Shown: positions 49,389 through 60,906 of the stretch, piece by piece
How the letters are laid out: each line of letters opens with the position of its first letter
Position numbering within the stretch: the stretch's first letter is position 1
Origin: Typha latifolia
Lineage: Eukaryota > Streptophyta > Magnoliopsida > Poales > Typhaceae
Direction: 5' to 3'
Assembly (NCBI GenBank): GCA_019914945.1
Contig: CM034105.1
Location: 11,222,001-11,286,000 of the forward strand
DNA length: 64,000 nucleotides
Position numbers and translations under genes: made by a program
The notes under the pieces: model-generated
Told to the model about the DNA's origin: nothing
Database searches by the model: none
The model's input: the letters and a program-made list of their open reading frames with translations, nothing else

Positions 49389-52309
49389 TGTAACACCCGT
49401 AAAAAAAAAAAAAAAAAAAAAAATTGGCGCACGTGCTACGCGCGTGCACCCTAACCGCAGCACACGCGCCAAGCGCGTGCGCTGACTCCTTCTTCCCTTT
49501 CCCCCACCTCTCGCGGTTAGTTGCGAGAGGTGGGAGAGAAGATCGCCGGAGTGGAGTAACTCCACTCCGATTCTCTCCCCTCTCCTCTATTTAACCCCCC
49601 TTCTCCCCTAAGGTTCTTTTCTTTTGCGGAATCTCCCCATCTTCATTGTTTCTCTACTCTCCTTTTCTCTTCCGAGCCGCCGAGGTCTTCGTCACGGGCA
49701 ACGAGCCACCGGAACGCCGGCAGCCGACCAAAACCCTCCCTCTTCGATCGTCAGGTCAGCCTTCAGCCCCTCGCTAGTTTAATTCGAAAATAGTTTAGTA
49801 AGCATGCGTATTTAGGATTTTATTTTTAGTTTACTTTCGCCGGGAAATTCGCCGGCCGGCGACCTCGGGTCGACAAACCACCGGTTCGGGAAGCTTCCCG
49901 GTCTCTTCCCCTAGCTGTAGGTACCCAAATTGGGTACCCACAGGGCGCGTGGGAGGCGATGCCATGTTGCCTCCCACCGTTGGAATCCTTTGGCACTAGC
50001 AGCCACCACCGGTGGTGGTGGCCTCGCTCTTCGTTTTCGGCTGACCCACCTCTTCACTTGGAAGGGTTGGGTATCCAAGGATCGGGCTTCGAGCCCATCT
50101 CGCACTAGGTTGAGAACCCCACGGCAGCCGGCCATGGAGTCCTTCAACTCACACCTCCGGCCGCACTAGCCGGAGGTTCTTTCCTCTTCTGCGCCCAAGT
50201 CGACACAGTCGACTTGGGGGTGATGCTGCTAGAGCCGGGGGAGGGGAGGGGGCTGCCGGCGACAGGGAACGCCGGCAGCAAGACCCCTCTCCTCTGTTTC
50301 TCTTTCTCGGTCGTGGAGACGAGGAGAGGGTGGGGGGTTGGGTCCCCCCACTGCTCTCTCTCTCTTTCCCTTGGACTGTGGCATGGGCTGCGTTGCAGCC
50401 CAAGTCCACAGTCCCTTATGTCTTTTTTCTAAGGGTCTCGGTGGACTAGGCTCTGGAGCCCAGTCCACCACCACCTTCCTTAGCCACGGTGGGCCGCGGA
50501 GGGCCCCGGCCCACCTCCTTTTTGTTGTCGGGGTGGGCTCACGGAGCCCGGTCCACCAACTCCCCTACCCGGCCCGGGCTCTGGAGCCCAGCCCTTTACT
50601 TCTGGTCCAGTGGGTTGTAGGTGGGTCTGCAGCCCACTCTCTCCCTCTCACCCTCACTTAAATTGCTGGACCTTGGGCTCAGCCCAACCTTTAACATTTT
50701 TCTTTAACCCTAGTCTAATTAATTTTGAGTCTGTTATTTTCTTAAATTCTGATAGCTGCACAATTTATAATTATTATAATTTCTCAATCATGTTATTAAT
50801 AAAATTAGTGATTTTCGCAAGATCAAAATAATATTGAATATTAAGTCTTCTCTATTATCTTCACATTTACAATGCGAACCGCTCTAATGACCATTATTAT
50901 AGTAATTAGGACAAATAATATCTCGGACCTAGAAAATCAAACTTAATATACACAACAACACGGTTAGTTTATAAGTCCATTAACTTTATGTTTATTTATA
51001 AATTATTAGATTCGGCATTGTGCGGGAAGGATCTTGAAATTCGGGAGAGCCGGCGATTAGGAGAGTAAGACAAATTCCAGAAATACACCAGGCGAGTTGA
51101 ATTCTATAATAGTCTTTAAATTGCATGCTTATGCCATATCTTACCTGTGGTAGTTAAATGATGCTTCTTACATATAAATTTTATATGACATCCCATATTT
51201 GCATTTAATTACATGTCAGTTCTTTTTGTATTATTTATCACTTAATGCTCAAGTATTGATAGACCCCATGTTTGATCATGATAACTGCTATTGTAATGAT
51301 TATGTTAAATAAATAATAGAAGTCATGACACCACGTGCACGTATCACTATTAGTCAAGTCTCAGTTAGGCAGTGCCCTTTTACCTACTCAACCCGGGGTT
51401 AGGGGTAGAGTGTATGTTATACGGTATTATATTAGCGGCCTACACCTGAGGTCGGTAGCAGGTGGAGCATTCAGGTGATTACACTGCCCTAATTGGAGAC
51501 TAGACTAGTATGATATTAGAAAAGATGATTGAGAGATTGGGATTGTAGTTCTAGCGGTACCCGAGGACGCAGGGTCAGGGCGTCTATTGAGTTGTGTGCT
51601 CTTCTCAGCCGTATGTGATGGTTTCGCTCTGTGCGATGATTACTAGAACGGTATTGATGGGCCTACGACTAGGGTCCTTAGTCTGATGGCCACAGACAAC
51701 CAGTCATATGCAGCGTTGCCAGGCATGTATGGGCGATAATACCGCTAGTTGACTAGTCCTCCTCGATTTTTGTGATGCTGTGTGAGATATGTTATTGTGA
51801 CTCGACTCCCGTGTGGATTTTTCTATGCAAGATAAGCTATGATGATGAAAGCTATAAAAAAATCACCAAGTACTTTACCCTGACATGTATGAGCTGCATT
51901 TTTACTTATCATGTAATATTTCTTAGATTGTTATTAGATTCTACTTGCTGGGCCCTGTGCTCACTGCCATTTTTAGTGGAATTATTTCAGAGATGATTGT
52001 AGAGGATGCGGACATCGAGGAGTAGAAGATTTAATTCCCTATTTTTCCTGCATTTGTTATTTCTATTTATTTCAGTTAAACTTAGCCCCTGCGAGGGTAT
52101 TTATGTTTTAGCAGATTAGAGAAGAACTTGTAACCCTAGAGACTTGTTGAGGCCTGTGATATTATTAATTCAGGACTTTTGTTGGTTTATTATGGTATTG
52201 CTTGGTTCGTTTAAAATACTTGGTGAGAATATTTCACTGACCGGTCACGTGGGAATCACGTGGACATACCCACGTGAAGAACACGTGAGTTTTGGAAGTG
52301 GGTGTTTCA
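49389..52309 (+). mobile_element. 5' LTR of a Ty3/gypsy retrotransposon
   Basis: Starts TGTAACACCCG with a long A-run and ends GGGTGTTTCA. It is followed at once by ACTTGGTATCAGAGCC, the typical plant tRNA-Met primer-binding region, and then by gag. The 2921-bp LTR has a GC-rich first part (about 49440-50650) and shares ordered blocks with the reverse-oriented solo LTR at 2224-4963. It interrupts the LINE RNase H fragment. The open frames within it look incidental. Confidence 0.85.
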
Positions 52310-52310
52310 A

Positions 52311-52328
52311 CTTGGTATCAGAGCCAGG
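52311..52328 (+). other. Retrotransposon primer-binding site
   Basis: CTTGGTATCAGAGCCAGG lies directly downstream of the LTR CA end. TGGTATCAGAGC is complementary to the 3' end of initiator tRNA-Met and is the usual primer site of plant gypsy and copia elements. Confidence 0.8.
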
Positions 52329-52478
52329 TTTACTATAATCTGGCAAGTTCTCTAGGGTACAATCCACATATTGATTTAGGAAATATAAAGAACCCTGATA
52401 GTTTTGGACATGAGAATGTTAGAGACATGTAGGTGTAATTTTGTAAATCTTAAATAAATTATGTTGAACTTAACAGGA

Positions 52479-52904
52479 ATGCCGCCTAGACGCACTAGGT
52501 CGATCCGGGCGACCGTTTCTGAGGGAGCTTCTGCTCCAGTTGATGAGCCAACCGTTGATGCTTCAGCCAGCAGCGTAGAGGCCCTCGGGCGTTTGGTCAG
52601 ACAGCAGGAGAGGTTCATTGAGGAGCTAATTCGCGAACGCACAACGGCGGCCAGGACAAATCCGCTGAGTGGATCGTCTGAGCATCTCTCTATAGCCGAT
52701 CAGGTTGGGGGGGGGGGGTCATCATGGCCACTAAACCGGTTTATGCAGCTAAATCCTCCGGTGTTTAGTGGCATGACTGATCCCATGGAGGCGAACCGGT
52801 GGCTTATGGACGTGAAGAAGATCCTGACTGCTTTCAGATGTCCAAAGGACCAGCAGGTGACCTTTGCCACTTTTCTTCTTCGTGGGGAAGCGGAAGAGTG
52901 GTGA
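52479..52904 (+). pseudogene. Ty3/gypsy gag polyprotein, truncated
   Basis: The ATG at 52479 starts MPPRRTRSIRATV, a basic gag N-terminus. A coiled segment (LGRLVRQQERFIEELIRE) leads into the retrotransposon gag core FMQLNPPVFSGMTDPMEANR, then WLMDVKKILTAF and FATFLLRGEAEEW. The core is cut after EEW and runs into LINE RNase H sequence, where a stop ends the frame. The zinc knuckle, protease, reverse transcriptase, integrase and 3' LTR are all absent. A G9-10 run near 52708 may vary in length. Confidence 0.85.
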
Positions 52905-53155
52905 AAGTAGTCGTTGAGTATGAAGAGCTGGTGAGGATTTTGAACGGCGATCTAGTTGTGCCTTGGAGACTCAGGGGCACTGTAGCTAGTTGCCGGAGTA
53001 TGGTGAGTAACTTTAATAATGTTGTGTTCTCACATACCCGGAGAGAGATGAACAGAGTTGCTAACAGGGTCCGTTGGAGTATTGAATCCCCAAAGCTGAA
53101 GGAACTTGAGGTCTTTCTCTGGCAGGATAGAGAGTATCCATTGGCCTCTCGGTAA
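52902..53155 (+). pseudogene. LINE RNase H fragment, 3' piece
   Basis: Encodes VKVVVEYEELVRILNGDLVV, PWRLRGTV, MVSNFNNVVFSHTRREMNRV and a degenerate tail. This is the LINE RNase H layout, with VEYEE in place of VESDS, so a catalytic aspartate is lost. Compared with 63359-63590 it lacks about 33 bp (around TDWVSRLGR). It continues the fragment broken at 49388. Confidence 0.65.
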
Positions 53156-54000
53156 CCTTTAGCTTATTTCAGCTCATCAATCCAAAAAATATAATTTTTT
53201 TTTTATCTATTTCGCTAGTGCTATTGCATTGTTTGTTGCTTTCCCTCCATGGTTTCATCCATAGTTTTCTAATATTCTTGGAAATTAATAGGTTAATTTC
53301 AGAGTTAGTACAACCGAAATATCTGAATGGCATTCAAACTACTGAAAAATAATCAACTAGATCCTGCGTCTAGCCACTAAAATGATTCAATATCCCTATT
53401 ATTTGTTTGGTCAACTGGATCTTGTGTCTAGCCATTTAATTCATCGCAGGTACATTATTTAAACAAGTTGCGAATGCGTTGACCTGAATAATAAAATCAA
53501 AATATAGCGTTCAATCAATCGTCCTAAGTGATGCAAAATTGTTTCATCGGTTCTTTTGATATGATACTTGTATGATTCGTGCACACATTGTTGCTTGGCT
53601 AACTTAGTTGGTCACAACAAACTCGTATTAAAGTAATTCTCCACTGGGAAAATTAAAAAAAAAACTTGGATGCCTGAGCTACTGCAATTCTAAATGTTGT
53701 ATGAACTTGAGAAAAATTTATTTATTTGGGTAAAACTAAAAGATGTTCTCTTTATTTATAGCTTCTTCCTTTTTTTCTTTCTTTATTTTGGAACAGAGTT
53801 ATAATGCTTCACATTTCTAACCTCTTGTCCTTCTAAAATTTTAGAGTTGCATACTTGAGATTCTCGTATCTTTCTGTGCCAAACACACACCTCTCTCTAT
53901 CCTTCACTCAGTATTTGATCACCTTGTCTTTTCATTTGAGTACTTGCTCTTTCACAAACGTAAGCTACCACCTCATGTTCTTTTCTTTCTATTATTTAGA
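53156..54000. other. Intergenic DNA, left part duplicated at the window end
   Basis: 53156-53455 aligns with 63650-64000 (shared TTTTCTAATATTCTTGGA, AATATCTGAATGGCATTCAA, GTCTAGCCATTT). This shows that the segmental duplication runs past position 64000. The rest is AT-rich, with no gene. Confidence 0.55.
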
Positions 54001-54009
54001 TATGATCAT

Positions 54010-54490
54010 TGGACGGCCAGGCCAGATTTGGGCCGAGTTTTTTGAGCCAACCGGACTTAAGTATTTGTTCACAGCCCGACCCACCAATCACTCGGGCCGG
54101 GCTAGAATAGTCTAGCTCGTTACCGCCTATCGCCCATGAGATATTGGGCTAGCCGGTTGGGCTGGGCCGGCCCAACCCACATTTTAGCTATTTTTAGATT
54201 TTTTTTTATTTTTACTATTAGCTTATTTAAAAAAAATATTTATGTTCCTCCATTTAAAAATAATAATAATAAATTAAAAAAATTTAAATGTGTGCTTTAA
54301 AAAAAATGTAAAACGGTTTAGTACCAAAATTTGATTCGGTTTTTACTGTAGCTGAACGGGTGAGCGTAGTTGCAGGCCAAACGGGCGGGCTTCCGGGCCG
54401 AGTCGAGCGAGCAAAGGGCTGGCCCATGCCGCCCATGGGTAGTTCGGACTCAAGCCGGGCCGAGCCTAAACCGGGTCCGAGCCGGTTGAT
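54010..54490. mobile_element. GC-rich GGGCCGG-type repeat, possible hAT or MULE remnant
   Basis: Two GC-rich arms flank an AT-rich centre (about 54180-54330). The left arm has GGCCAGGCCAGATTTGGGCC, and the right has GGGCCGAGTCGAGCGAG and GCCGGGCCGAGCC. Such gene-free inverted GGGCC arms are common in small plant DNA elements. The ends are not resolved. Confidence 0.35.
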
Positions 54491-54713
54491 CAAGTCTACT
54501 ATTATCTGCTTGCAACACTGTGGTCCACCAAAACTCTTTATCCCCCAAAAAGAAAAAAAAATCTACATTTGCTTCCTTGCATCTTATCGATTGTTCTATC
54601 ATTCTAGCTTTTCCTTTTTCAACGCATATATTATTTGCCTCTCTTGATTTTCTCTACTGATACGCAAACTTATTACTGTCTCTCAACCTATCCAGTAATC
54701 ATTCTTGAAGTCA

Positions 54714-55140
54714 ATGGAGCTTCTAGCCAAATTCATTGGCACATGCCAATCTCTTTTGGCAAGTTTGATGAATCTCAAAACTAAGCACGCAAACATATCT
54801 TTTTAAAGTTGGCAATAATGTGAAAGCCCTCCAGGACGCCTCCACAGATTTGGAAGAGAGGACAAAGGATGTAAGCATGCAAATAGAGAGCGCTAGATAG
54901 AAATGTTCTTATAGCAAAGAATCAAGTATAAAGGTGGCTTAAGAAAGTGAAGGCCATCGTCTTCGAAATGCAAGCAATTGAAGAAAGATACAAGCAAAGG
55001 AGTTGCAAGTGTCTCGGTGAATACTCTCTTAATTGATGCTCAAACTACTCCATCGATAAGAGAGCTGTTGCGAAGCTTGTAGAGGTTCAAAAGTTGTTCG
55101 TGAAAGGAGCATTTGAATCAGTTGCTAAGAAACTATATCT
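54714..55140 (+). pseudogene. CNL N-terminal pseudogene fragment (third copy)
   Basis: Corresponds to roughly the first 140 codons of the CNL genes: MELLAKFIGTCQSLLASLMN, the NNVKALQDAS-type coiled-coil block and the RSCKCLGEYSLN-type block. It has a frameshift near 54805 and stops at the positions of ERK (TAG) and NCC (TGA). It ends near AAACTATATCTTCG, before the NBS, and dispersed repeat DNA follows. Confidence 0.8.
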
Positions 55141-55159
55141 TCGGTTTTATGCTAAATTC

Positions 55160-55630
55160 TAAATGGGTGAGGGAAGCGGAAGCAAAACCTTTACCCCAGG
55201 AATAGTAACGACAAAACCAAACAATTTGTAGAAAATTCTTATGTAGTGCTAATAGTGATGGAATAGTAATAAATAATTTCTAATAACGTATTAGACATCC
55301 TATACAAATAATCTCAAAAATAGAAGCAATAGAGACAATAGAGAGAGAGAGAGATAAAATTTATGCGGTTCGGCAATGTGCCTACATCCATGAGCGAAGT
55401 AATCTTCCTTTACCATGCAAATCTTTAATTACAAAGAGTTTCTCAACTCTAGTCTCCCTCAATACAATGGTGGCTTGATATTTCTCTTAAGCATAAAAGC
55501 TCTAAAATCTCCACTTTAGCATTTATAGGGCGGACTTAAGTTGGGAAAATCCCATGGGGGCGTTTGAATGCTCGCAAGCTTGTTCGACAAATCTTCAACA
55601 ATTCTCCACCTTTCATAACTTAAATAAACT
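55160..55630 (+). repeat. Dispersed repeat interrupting the third CNL copy
   Basis: The left part matches 12530-12735. It continues with TTTATGCGGTTCGGCAATGT and TCTCCACCTTTCATAACTT, phrases seen at the ends of some plant LTR elements. It sits where the NBS of the CNL fragment would begin. Confidence 0.5.
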
Positions 55631-55639
55631 GCAAGCTTT

Positions 55640-57081
55640 TATTATTCCTTTCATGCTCCAATCTTCTAAACTATTCTCATATCCTTGTTGTCAATAAATA
55701 GACTTTCCCCCAAGCTGTTCTCAAATCCAGATTGGTAATAAATAGTTTACATTTCTAGGTATCTTGGAGCACCAAATAGCATTCATTTTTTATCCTCTCA
55801 ATCCAGTTGAGAATATAAAGCCTTCAGTCCACTGGTATGCTTCCAACTTGATTGTTCTTCCAAATTTAAATCCCCTCATTCGTTTGTTTGTTGCTTGATT
55901 AACTGCTTGCCTTACTATAATTTGTGATCCCGTAGGTTATTTATATTCTACAAGTTGCATTGGTAGTCCTAGTAGTATGATACTTAGCCTGTAGAATTAG
56001 ATGTCAAATTTAAGAAACAATCAGCAAAAGTTTAGTAATTTTTTTCAATTCAAAAATGTTGTTTACGAATTTTCTAGCTAGCTGGCTTGATGTATTATTT
56101 TATGGATAAGCATTCATTTTTTTTTTCTAAATGGACACAAGAAATTAAACCAACGAACAAACAAAAAAGTTTCAACTAATTAGTCAACCAAGAAAATAGT
56201 GCCTATCTTTGCTCGTCACTTCACTAACCAAAATAAGTTGGCAAATACTTTAATGCACTTTTAAAAATTATAATCTTAATCCAATGACTATAATAGCCAG
56301 TTTTCATACCCGGTACCGGTTTTCCGATATCAGTTCCAAAATCATATTACGTAAGAAAAATAGTATATTAGTTAAGAAGATTTAATTACGTGTGCCTAAC
56401 TTTTTAATTTTCTTATTATATCCTTGAAGATCTTAACCATTAGATTTTCATTAAACTGATTGATAAACAATTAACTTTACGGTACGGAAGAAGTGCTCTA
56501 CACATTTTGATAACAGTGGCCTTCACCTTCTCTTTCATTCCTATTATACTCTTAAAGATCTTAACCGTTAGATCTTCATCAAATTTATTGATAAAGAATT
56601 AACTCTATTGTACGAAAGAAACCCTCAAATAAGTTATGTATCACTCGATTATTTATTTCAAATTCTCTATTAAACTATCTATGAATTTCGTATAAATGTA
56701 AAAAAAAAGTTTGGGTTGTTCTACAAAGTATAATTAAAAATGGTTGATCATATAAAAAAACTATTTTAATTTTTCATGCAAATTAATGAACCAATGTATG
56801 GGTAAAAAAGCTTTCAATTGCTTGATTGTTCTTGCAAATTAATTAAATTCTTTCACTTGTTTATTTTTTTGATTAACCACTTGTGTTACTATACTTATTT
56901 CATTGTTATATTCTTGACGTTGATCTTGAATTTTTCTCAGAATGACTACTGATATAGTCTTCCCTCTAGTGATAAATCTGGCGCTTGCAAGCTTGTTCTA
57001 CCTTTGCAGTCTCTTTTCTCTATATATATATTATACTGTCTTCCTTAATTTTCAAATAGCAAATAATCACTCTCGAAATCA
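55640..57081 (+). other. Mosaic of CNL 5' and 3' flanks upstream of copy 2
   Basis: 55690-55920 matches the distal upstream region of copy 1 (44640-44870). 55993-56095 matches the CNL 3' flank (TAGAATTAGATGTCAA, TTTACGAATTTTCTAGCTAG), presumably the leftover 3' end of the gutted third gene. 56810-57081 matches the proximal upstream region of copy 1 and includes a TATATATA box at 57021-57030. No complete gene lies in this interval. Confidence 0.55.
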
Positions 57082-59881
57082 ATGGATCAAAATATAGGCA
57101 GCATTACTAGCATTCTCCTATCTCCTATGACTTCATTGATGAATCACATCATTGTGCATGCAACATGTCCTTTTAAAGTTGGCAACAATGTGAAAGACCT
57201 GCAAGATGCCACTAGAGATTTGGAGGAGAGGATGAAGAATGCCAATATGCAAATAAAGACTGCCGAGAGAAAGAATCTTACAACAAAGGATGAGGTAAAA
57301 TAGTGGCCAGAGAAGGTGAAGGCCATTATTATTGAAACTCAAGTGATTGGAAGAAAATACAATCGAAGAAGTTGCAAGTGTCTTGACGGATACTCTCTCA
57401 ATTGCTGCTTAAACTACTCCATCAACAAAAGGGCTATCAAGAAGCATCTAGAGCTTCAAAAGTTATCCACAAAAGGAGCATTTGAATTAATTGCTGAGAA
57501 ACTACCTCCTCTTATCCTAGATATGCCCACCACATCCCATGCATCAAGTCAACTAGATTCCAATCTTCAAGAGGCACTCCACTATTTTAGAGAAGATGAT
57601 ACTGTGACAAGGATTGGAATTTGGGGCATGGGTGGTGTAGGGAAGACCCACTTCCTCAAACAAATCTAAAATTCTTTTTATCGTGGGAACTCTATCTTTG
57701 ATGTCGTGATTCTTGTCACAACTTCTAGAGTTCAAGATGAAATAATTAAGATACTCGCCTTGGGCAAGCTCGATGATGTACAATCGAATGCCAAGACTAT
57801 CTCCAATTTCTTGACTCATAGAAGTTTTCTCCTGCTGTTAGATTATCTATGGGGATCCCTAGATTTTGAAGCAGCATGTGTTCCAATCCCTCTCACTGCA
57901 GTCAACCCTTATAAGCGAAATATGGTATTGACAACAAGATCAGACGAAGTCTACGGTGCCATGAGAGTGGAACGAAAAATTAAAGTGGATAAATTGAATA
58001 AGGTTGCGGCATGGAGCCTATTCCAGGAGAAATTCAGTGAGCAAACTCTTAGCTCTGATCCTTATATACGAAGCATTGCAAAAGAAGTTGTCAAAGAGTT
58101 GGGTGGCTTGCCGCTAGTCCTGATCACCATCGGGAGTTCCATGCATGCAAGACGCATTATAGAGCATGAGAAGGGCCCTCGAGCTACTTAAGGAGTCACA
58201 ACTTCATGAGATCGAACACCAACCAAATGCAAAAGAGAGCACAACTTTCCATATGTTGAAGTTTAGCTATGAAAGCTTGGAATCTGATACTCTGAGGCAG
58301 TGTTTCTTAAGCTGTTCCATGTGGCCGGAGGATTATGCAATCCTGAAAGAGGAACTCATCCAATGTTGGATAGGGCTAGGCCTAGTAAAGGTGGACAAAA
58401 TAGTACGAAGTTCATATAATTATGGATACAATCTCATAGATAAGCTACAAGCTACGTGCTTACTAGAGGATTTAACAAACTATGATACGTGGGATGAGAG
58501 TGTGAAAATGCATGATGTGCTTCGTGACATGGCATTATGGATAGCACGTGATTACGGAGAGAAAAACAATAAATGGATCGTCAAAACAGACCTTGGGCAA
58601 GCAGAGGATATCAGCAATGAGGTAGAGCGAATGTCAGTAGTGAGGCTTCCTTACAAAAGATTGCCATTTCCTTATGGTACTCTTCCTCCTCTTACTAAAC
58701 TTACAACCCTAATTATCCAGGGTTATGACCAGGTTGAAAGACGAGTACTTGTGAATATCCACGCTCTGCAAGCACTCACATTTCTTGACCTTCAATATAA
58801 CGACTTGAAAGAGTTCCCTATGGAGATATGTAAGCTGGTAAAACTTGAGTACCTTAACTTAAATTGCAACGAAATTGGGTCACTGCCCGAGGAGTTGAAA
58901 TATCTTATCAATCTCAAATTCTTGCATCTCGGACACAATCTCGGACACAATCTCATTCAAACAATATCAAAGGGTGCTTTCTCCACACTCAATGCGCTAA
59001 AGGTGCTGGATTTACGTATTTCAGAGAAAATAGACACCCTACCATCATTGTTGGCGGAATTGAAGAGTTTGAATAACCTGATAGCTCTTAGAATCGCTGT
59101 GGATGGTGACTCTCAATTCCAATTGCTTGGGAAGTCAACCAATACGCCTATTCTATCTCTTGGAGTATGCCATCTGAAGGAACATGCACTCTTCTTGATG
59201 GCTAATTTTCTTGGGAGCTTGATTAAGTTTGAGATTTGGGATAGTAGAGTGGAAGAAATACTAATTCATACAAGTGGTCAAACTGCACATCTCGATCTTG
59301 AGGAACTTCGGTTCTCTACGATGAAGGATCTGAAAACGATCGTGTGGAAGGGAGTTTCTCCAAAGGAAGTATTTCCAAAACTTCGGAGCTTGGAGTTTCA
59401 TCAGTGCAACAAAATAGAGAACGTCTCATGGATAGTGCATCTCCCACGCCTTCAAGAACTGCTCATCGATGAATGCTTCAATATGACGAATGTTATTTGT
59501 AGCAGGGAGGATAAGCATGGTGAGAATTCTGTGGCAGAAATACAAGAAGAGGGAGGAGGTGCATCGATTCCCACATTCCCTTGCCTCCAGATTATGAGGT
59601 GGATTGATCTTCCACAGTTGGACGCCATTTGTGATCCGGGAGTCACCTTCCCATCCTTGCGATATCTTGGAATTCATGATTGTGACAAATTGAAGAAACT
59701 ACCTTTCCAGCCACATACCATACCGAGTAAATTAGAGAAGATAGAATATTGGCCTAGGTCATTGTGGGAAGGTCTAGAATGGGAGGAAGATAGCCTCAGA
59801 TCTTCTCTCGAAAAGGTTTGCAAATTTTTTGATGACATTGGTTTCTTTGACATTGAACCAGCTATTCCTACTATGTTGTAG
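57082..59881 (+). pseudogene. CC-NBS-LRR disease resistance pseudogene, copy 2
   Basis: Collinear with copy 1 from MDQNIGSITSILLSPM to the identical C-terminus (AIPTML). Lesions: a stop at 57301 (TAG just before the conserved WLKKVK Trp), a stop at 57667 (TAA for the CAA after LKQI, right after the P-loop), a 12-bp in-frame deletion before VQDEI, and 1-nt deletions near 58145 and 58168 around the HARRIIEH segment. Kinase-2 reads LLLLDYLW instead of LLLLDDLW, so the second aspartate is lost. The P-loop GIWGMGGVGKTHFL, GLPLVL and VKMHDVLRDMALW remain. The 3' 571 codons (58166-59881), ARC2 plus LRR, are fully open, including a small LRR duplication (LGHNLGHNL). A full-length receptor cannot be made. 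Confidence 0.9.
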
Positions 59882-60103
59882 TTGCTTTCCTTAATTTTAA
59901 AATCACTGTTATGTTGTGAACTATTTGGTAATGACTATGAAGTGCACATTGTTCATGACCACATTATTTTCTCACATAATCTAAAATGCGTATCTTCTTG
60001 CATTGTTTTGTCAGTTTAATTTTCTATCTCTTTTTGTTTCTTTTCTTCTTTTCATAATTTGTAGAATTAGATGTCAATTTTAAGTAACAACCGGTAGTAA
60101 TTT
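59687..60103 (+). repeat. 3' end tract nearly identical to copy 1
   Basis: These 417 bp (end of the LRR plus 3' flank) match 48208-48624 with a single difference visible by eye (GACATTGAACC against GACATCGAACC), although the coding sequence just upstream differs at many positions. Confidence 0.85.
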
Positions 60104-60326
60104 ATTTTTCTTTCGAAAATGATGTTTACGAATCTTCTAGATAGCTGGTTTCATATATCTAACTAACAAACAATGTATAATAAAAAAAATTTATTGATCA
60201 TATAAAAAATATTTTAAAAAAAATAGACATGCAAATTAATGAATCAATTTACAGGTAAAATTACTGATTCCATTAAGAAAATTAATTTCGGCTAGAAATC
60301 CAATAGTTATGAGAAATAACATAAAC

Positions 60327-60749
60327 AGAAATTTGCATACGACACCCTGTCTTTTAATGAAATTATAGTTTACACCCTATATTTTTACTATTTTATAAAT
60401 TGAGCCTTATGATTTAGCAAATATATACAGAAAATATCCTATTATTAGATCAGTTAGTTAAGCTTAACTAAATCTCTGAATTAAGTTAACTATACTAAAA
60501 AGTTACAAAAATACCATCAACCAAGTCTTACTAAGGACATTTTAGTTATTTTAAAAATAAAAGTATTTTAGTTATTTTAAAATAAAATATCTCTACTTAA
60601 CGAAATATTCTTACGATGTTAATTTAAATCTAACCCAATGTGTTTTCTGTATATATTTGCTAAATTATAGGGCTCAATTTACAAATAATAAAAATATATG
60701 GTATAAACTACAATTACGTTATTATAAAGTACGGTATTATATACAAATT
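60327..60749. mobile_element. Long-TIR MITE, copy E
   Basis: The left end AGAAATTTGCATACGACACC and right end GTACGGTATTATATACAAATT match the family at 22117, 23035, 27533 and 28198. A short tandem duplication (AAGTATTTTAGTTATTTTAAA) lies inside. It is present in the copy 2 flank and absent from the equivalent copy 1 flank. Confidence 0.75.
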
Positions 60750-60841
60750 CCCTAAGATAAACCAAGATAAGCAGCCGCCCCATAAGATTATTCTATACGC
60801 CATATTTCAGGCACGTATATGTATACATACGAGAGTCACCT

Positions 60842-60906
60842 CTTTTTTCTTTTTCTTTTTCTTTTTCTTTTTCGTTTTCCTTTTTCCTTTTTCCTTTTTC
60901 CTTTAT
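60842..60906 (+). repeat. (CTTTTT/CCTTTTT)n simple repeat
   Basis: Pyrimidine units CTTTTT turn into CCTTTTT over about 65 bp. Confidence 0.85.

Noticed and set aside
49911..50661. Multiple overlapping open frames of 70-107 codons
   Set aside because: They lie inside the LTR, in GC-rich sequence open in several frames at once. No protein family is recognisable.
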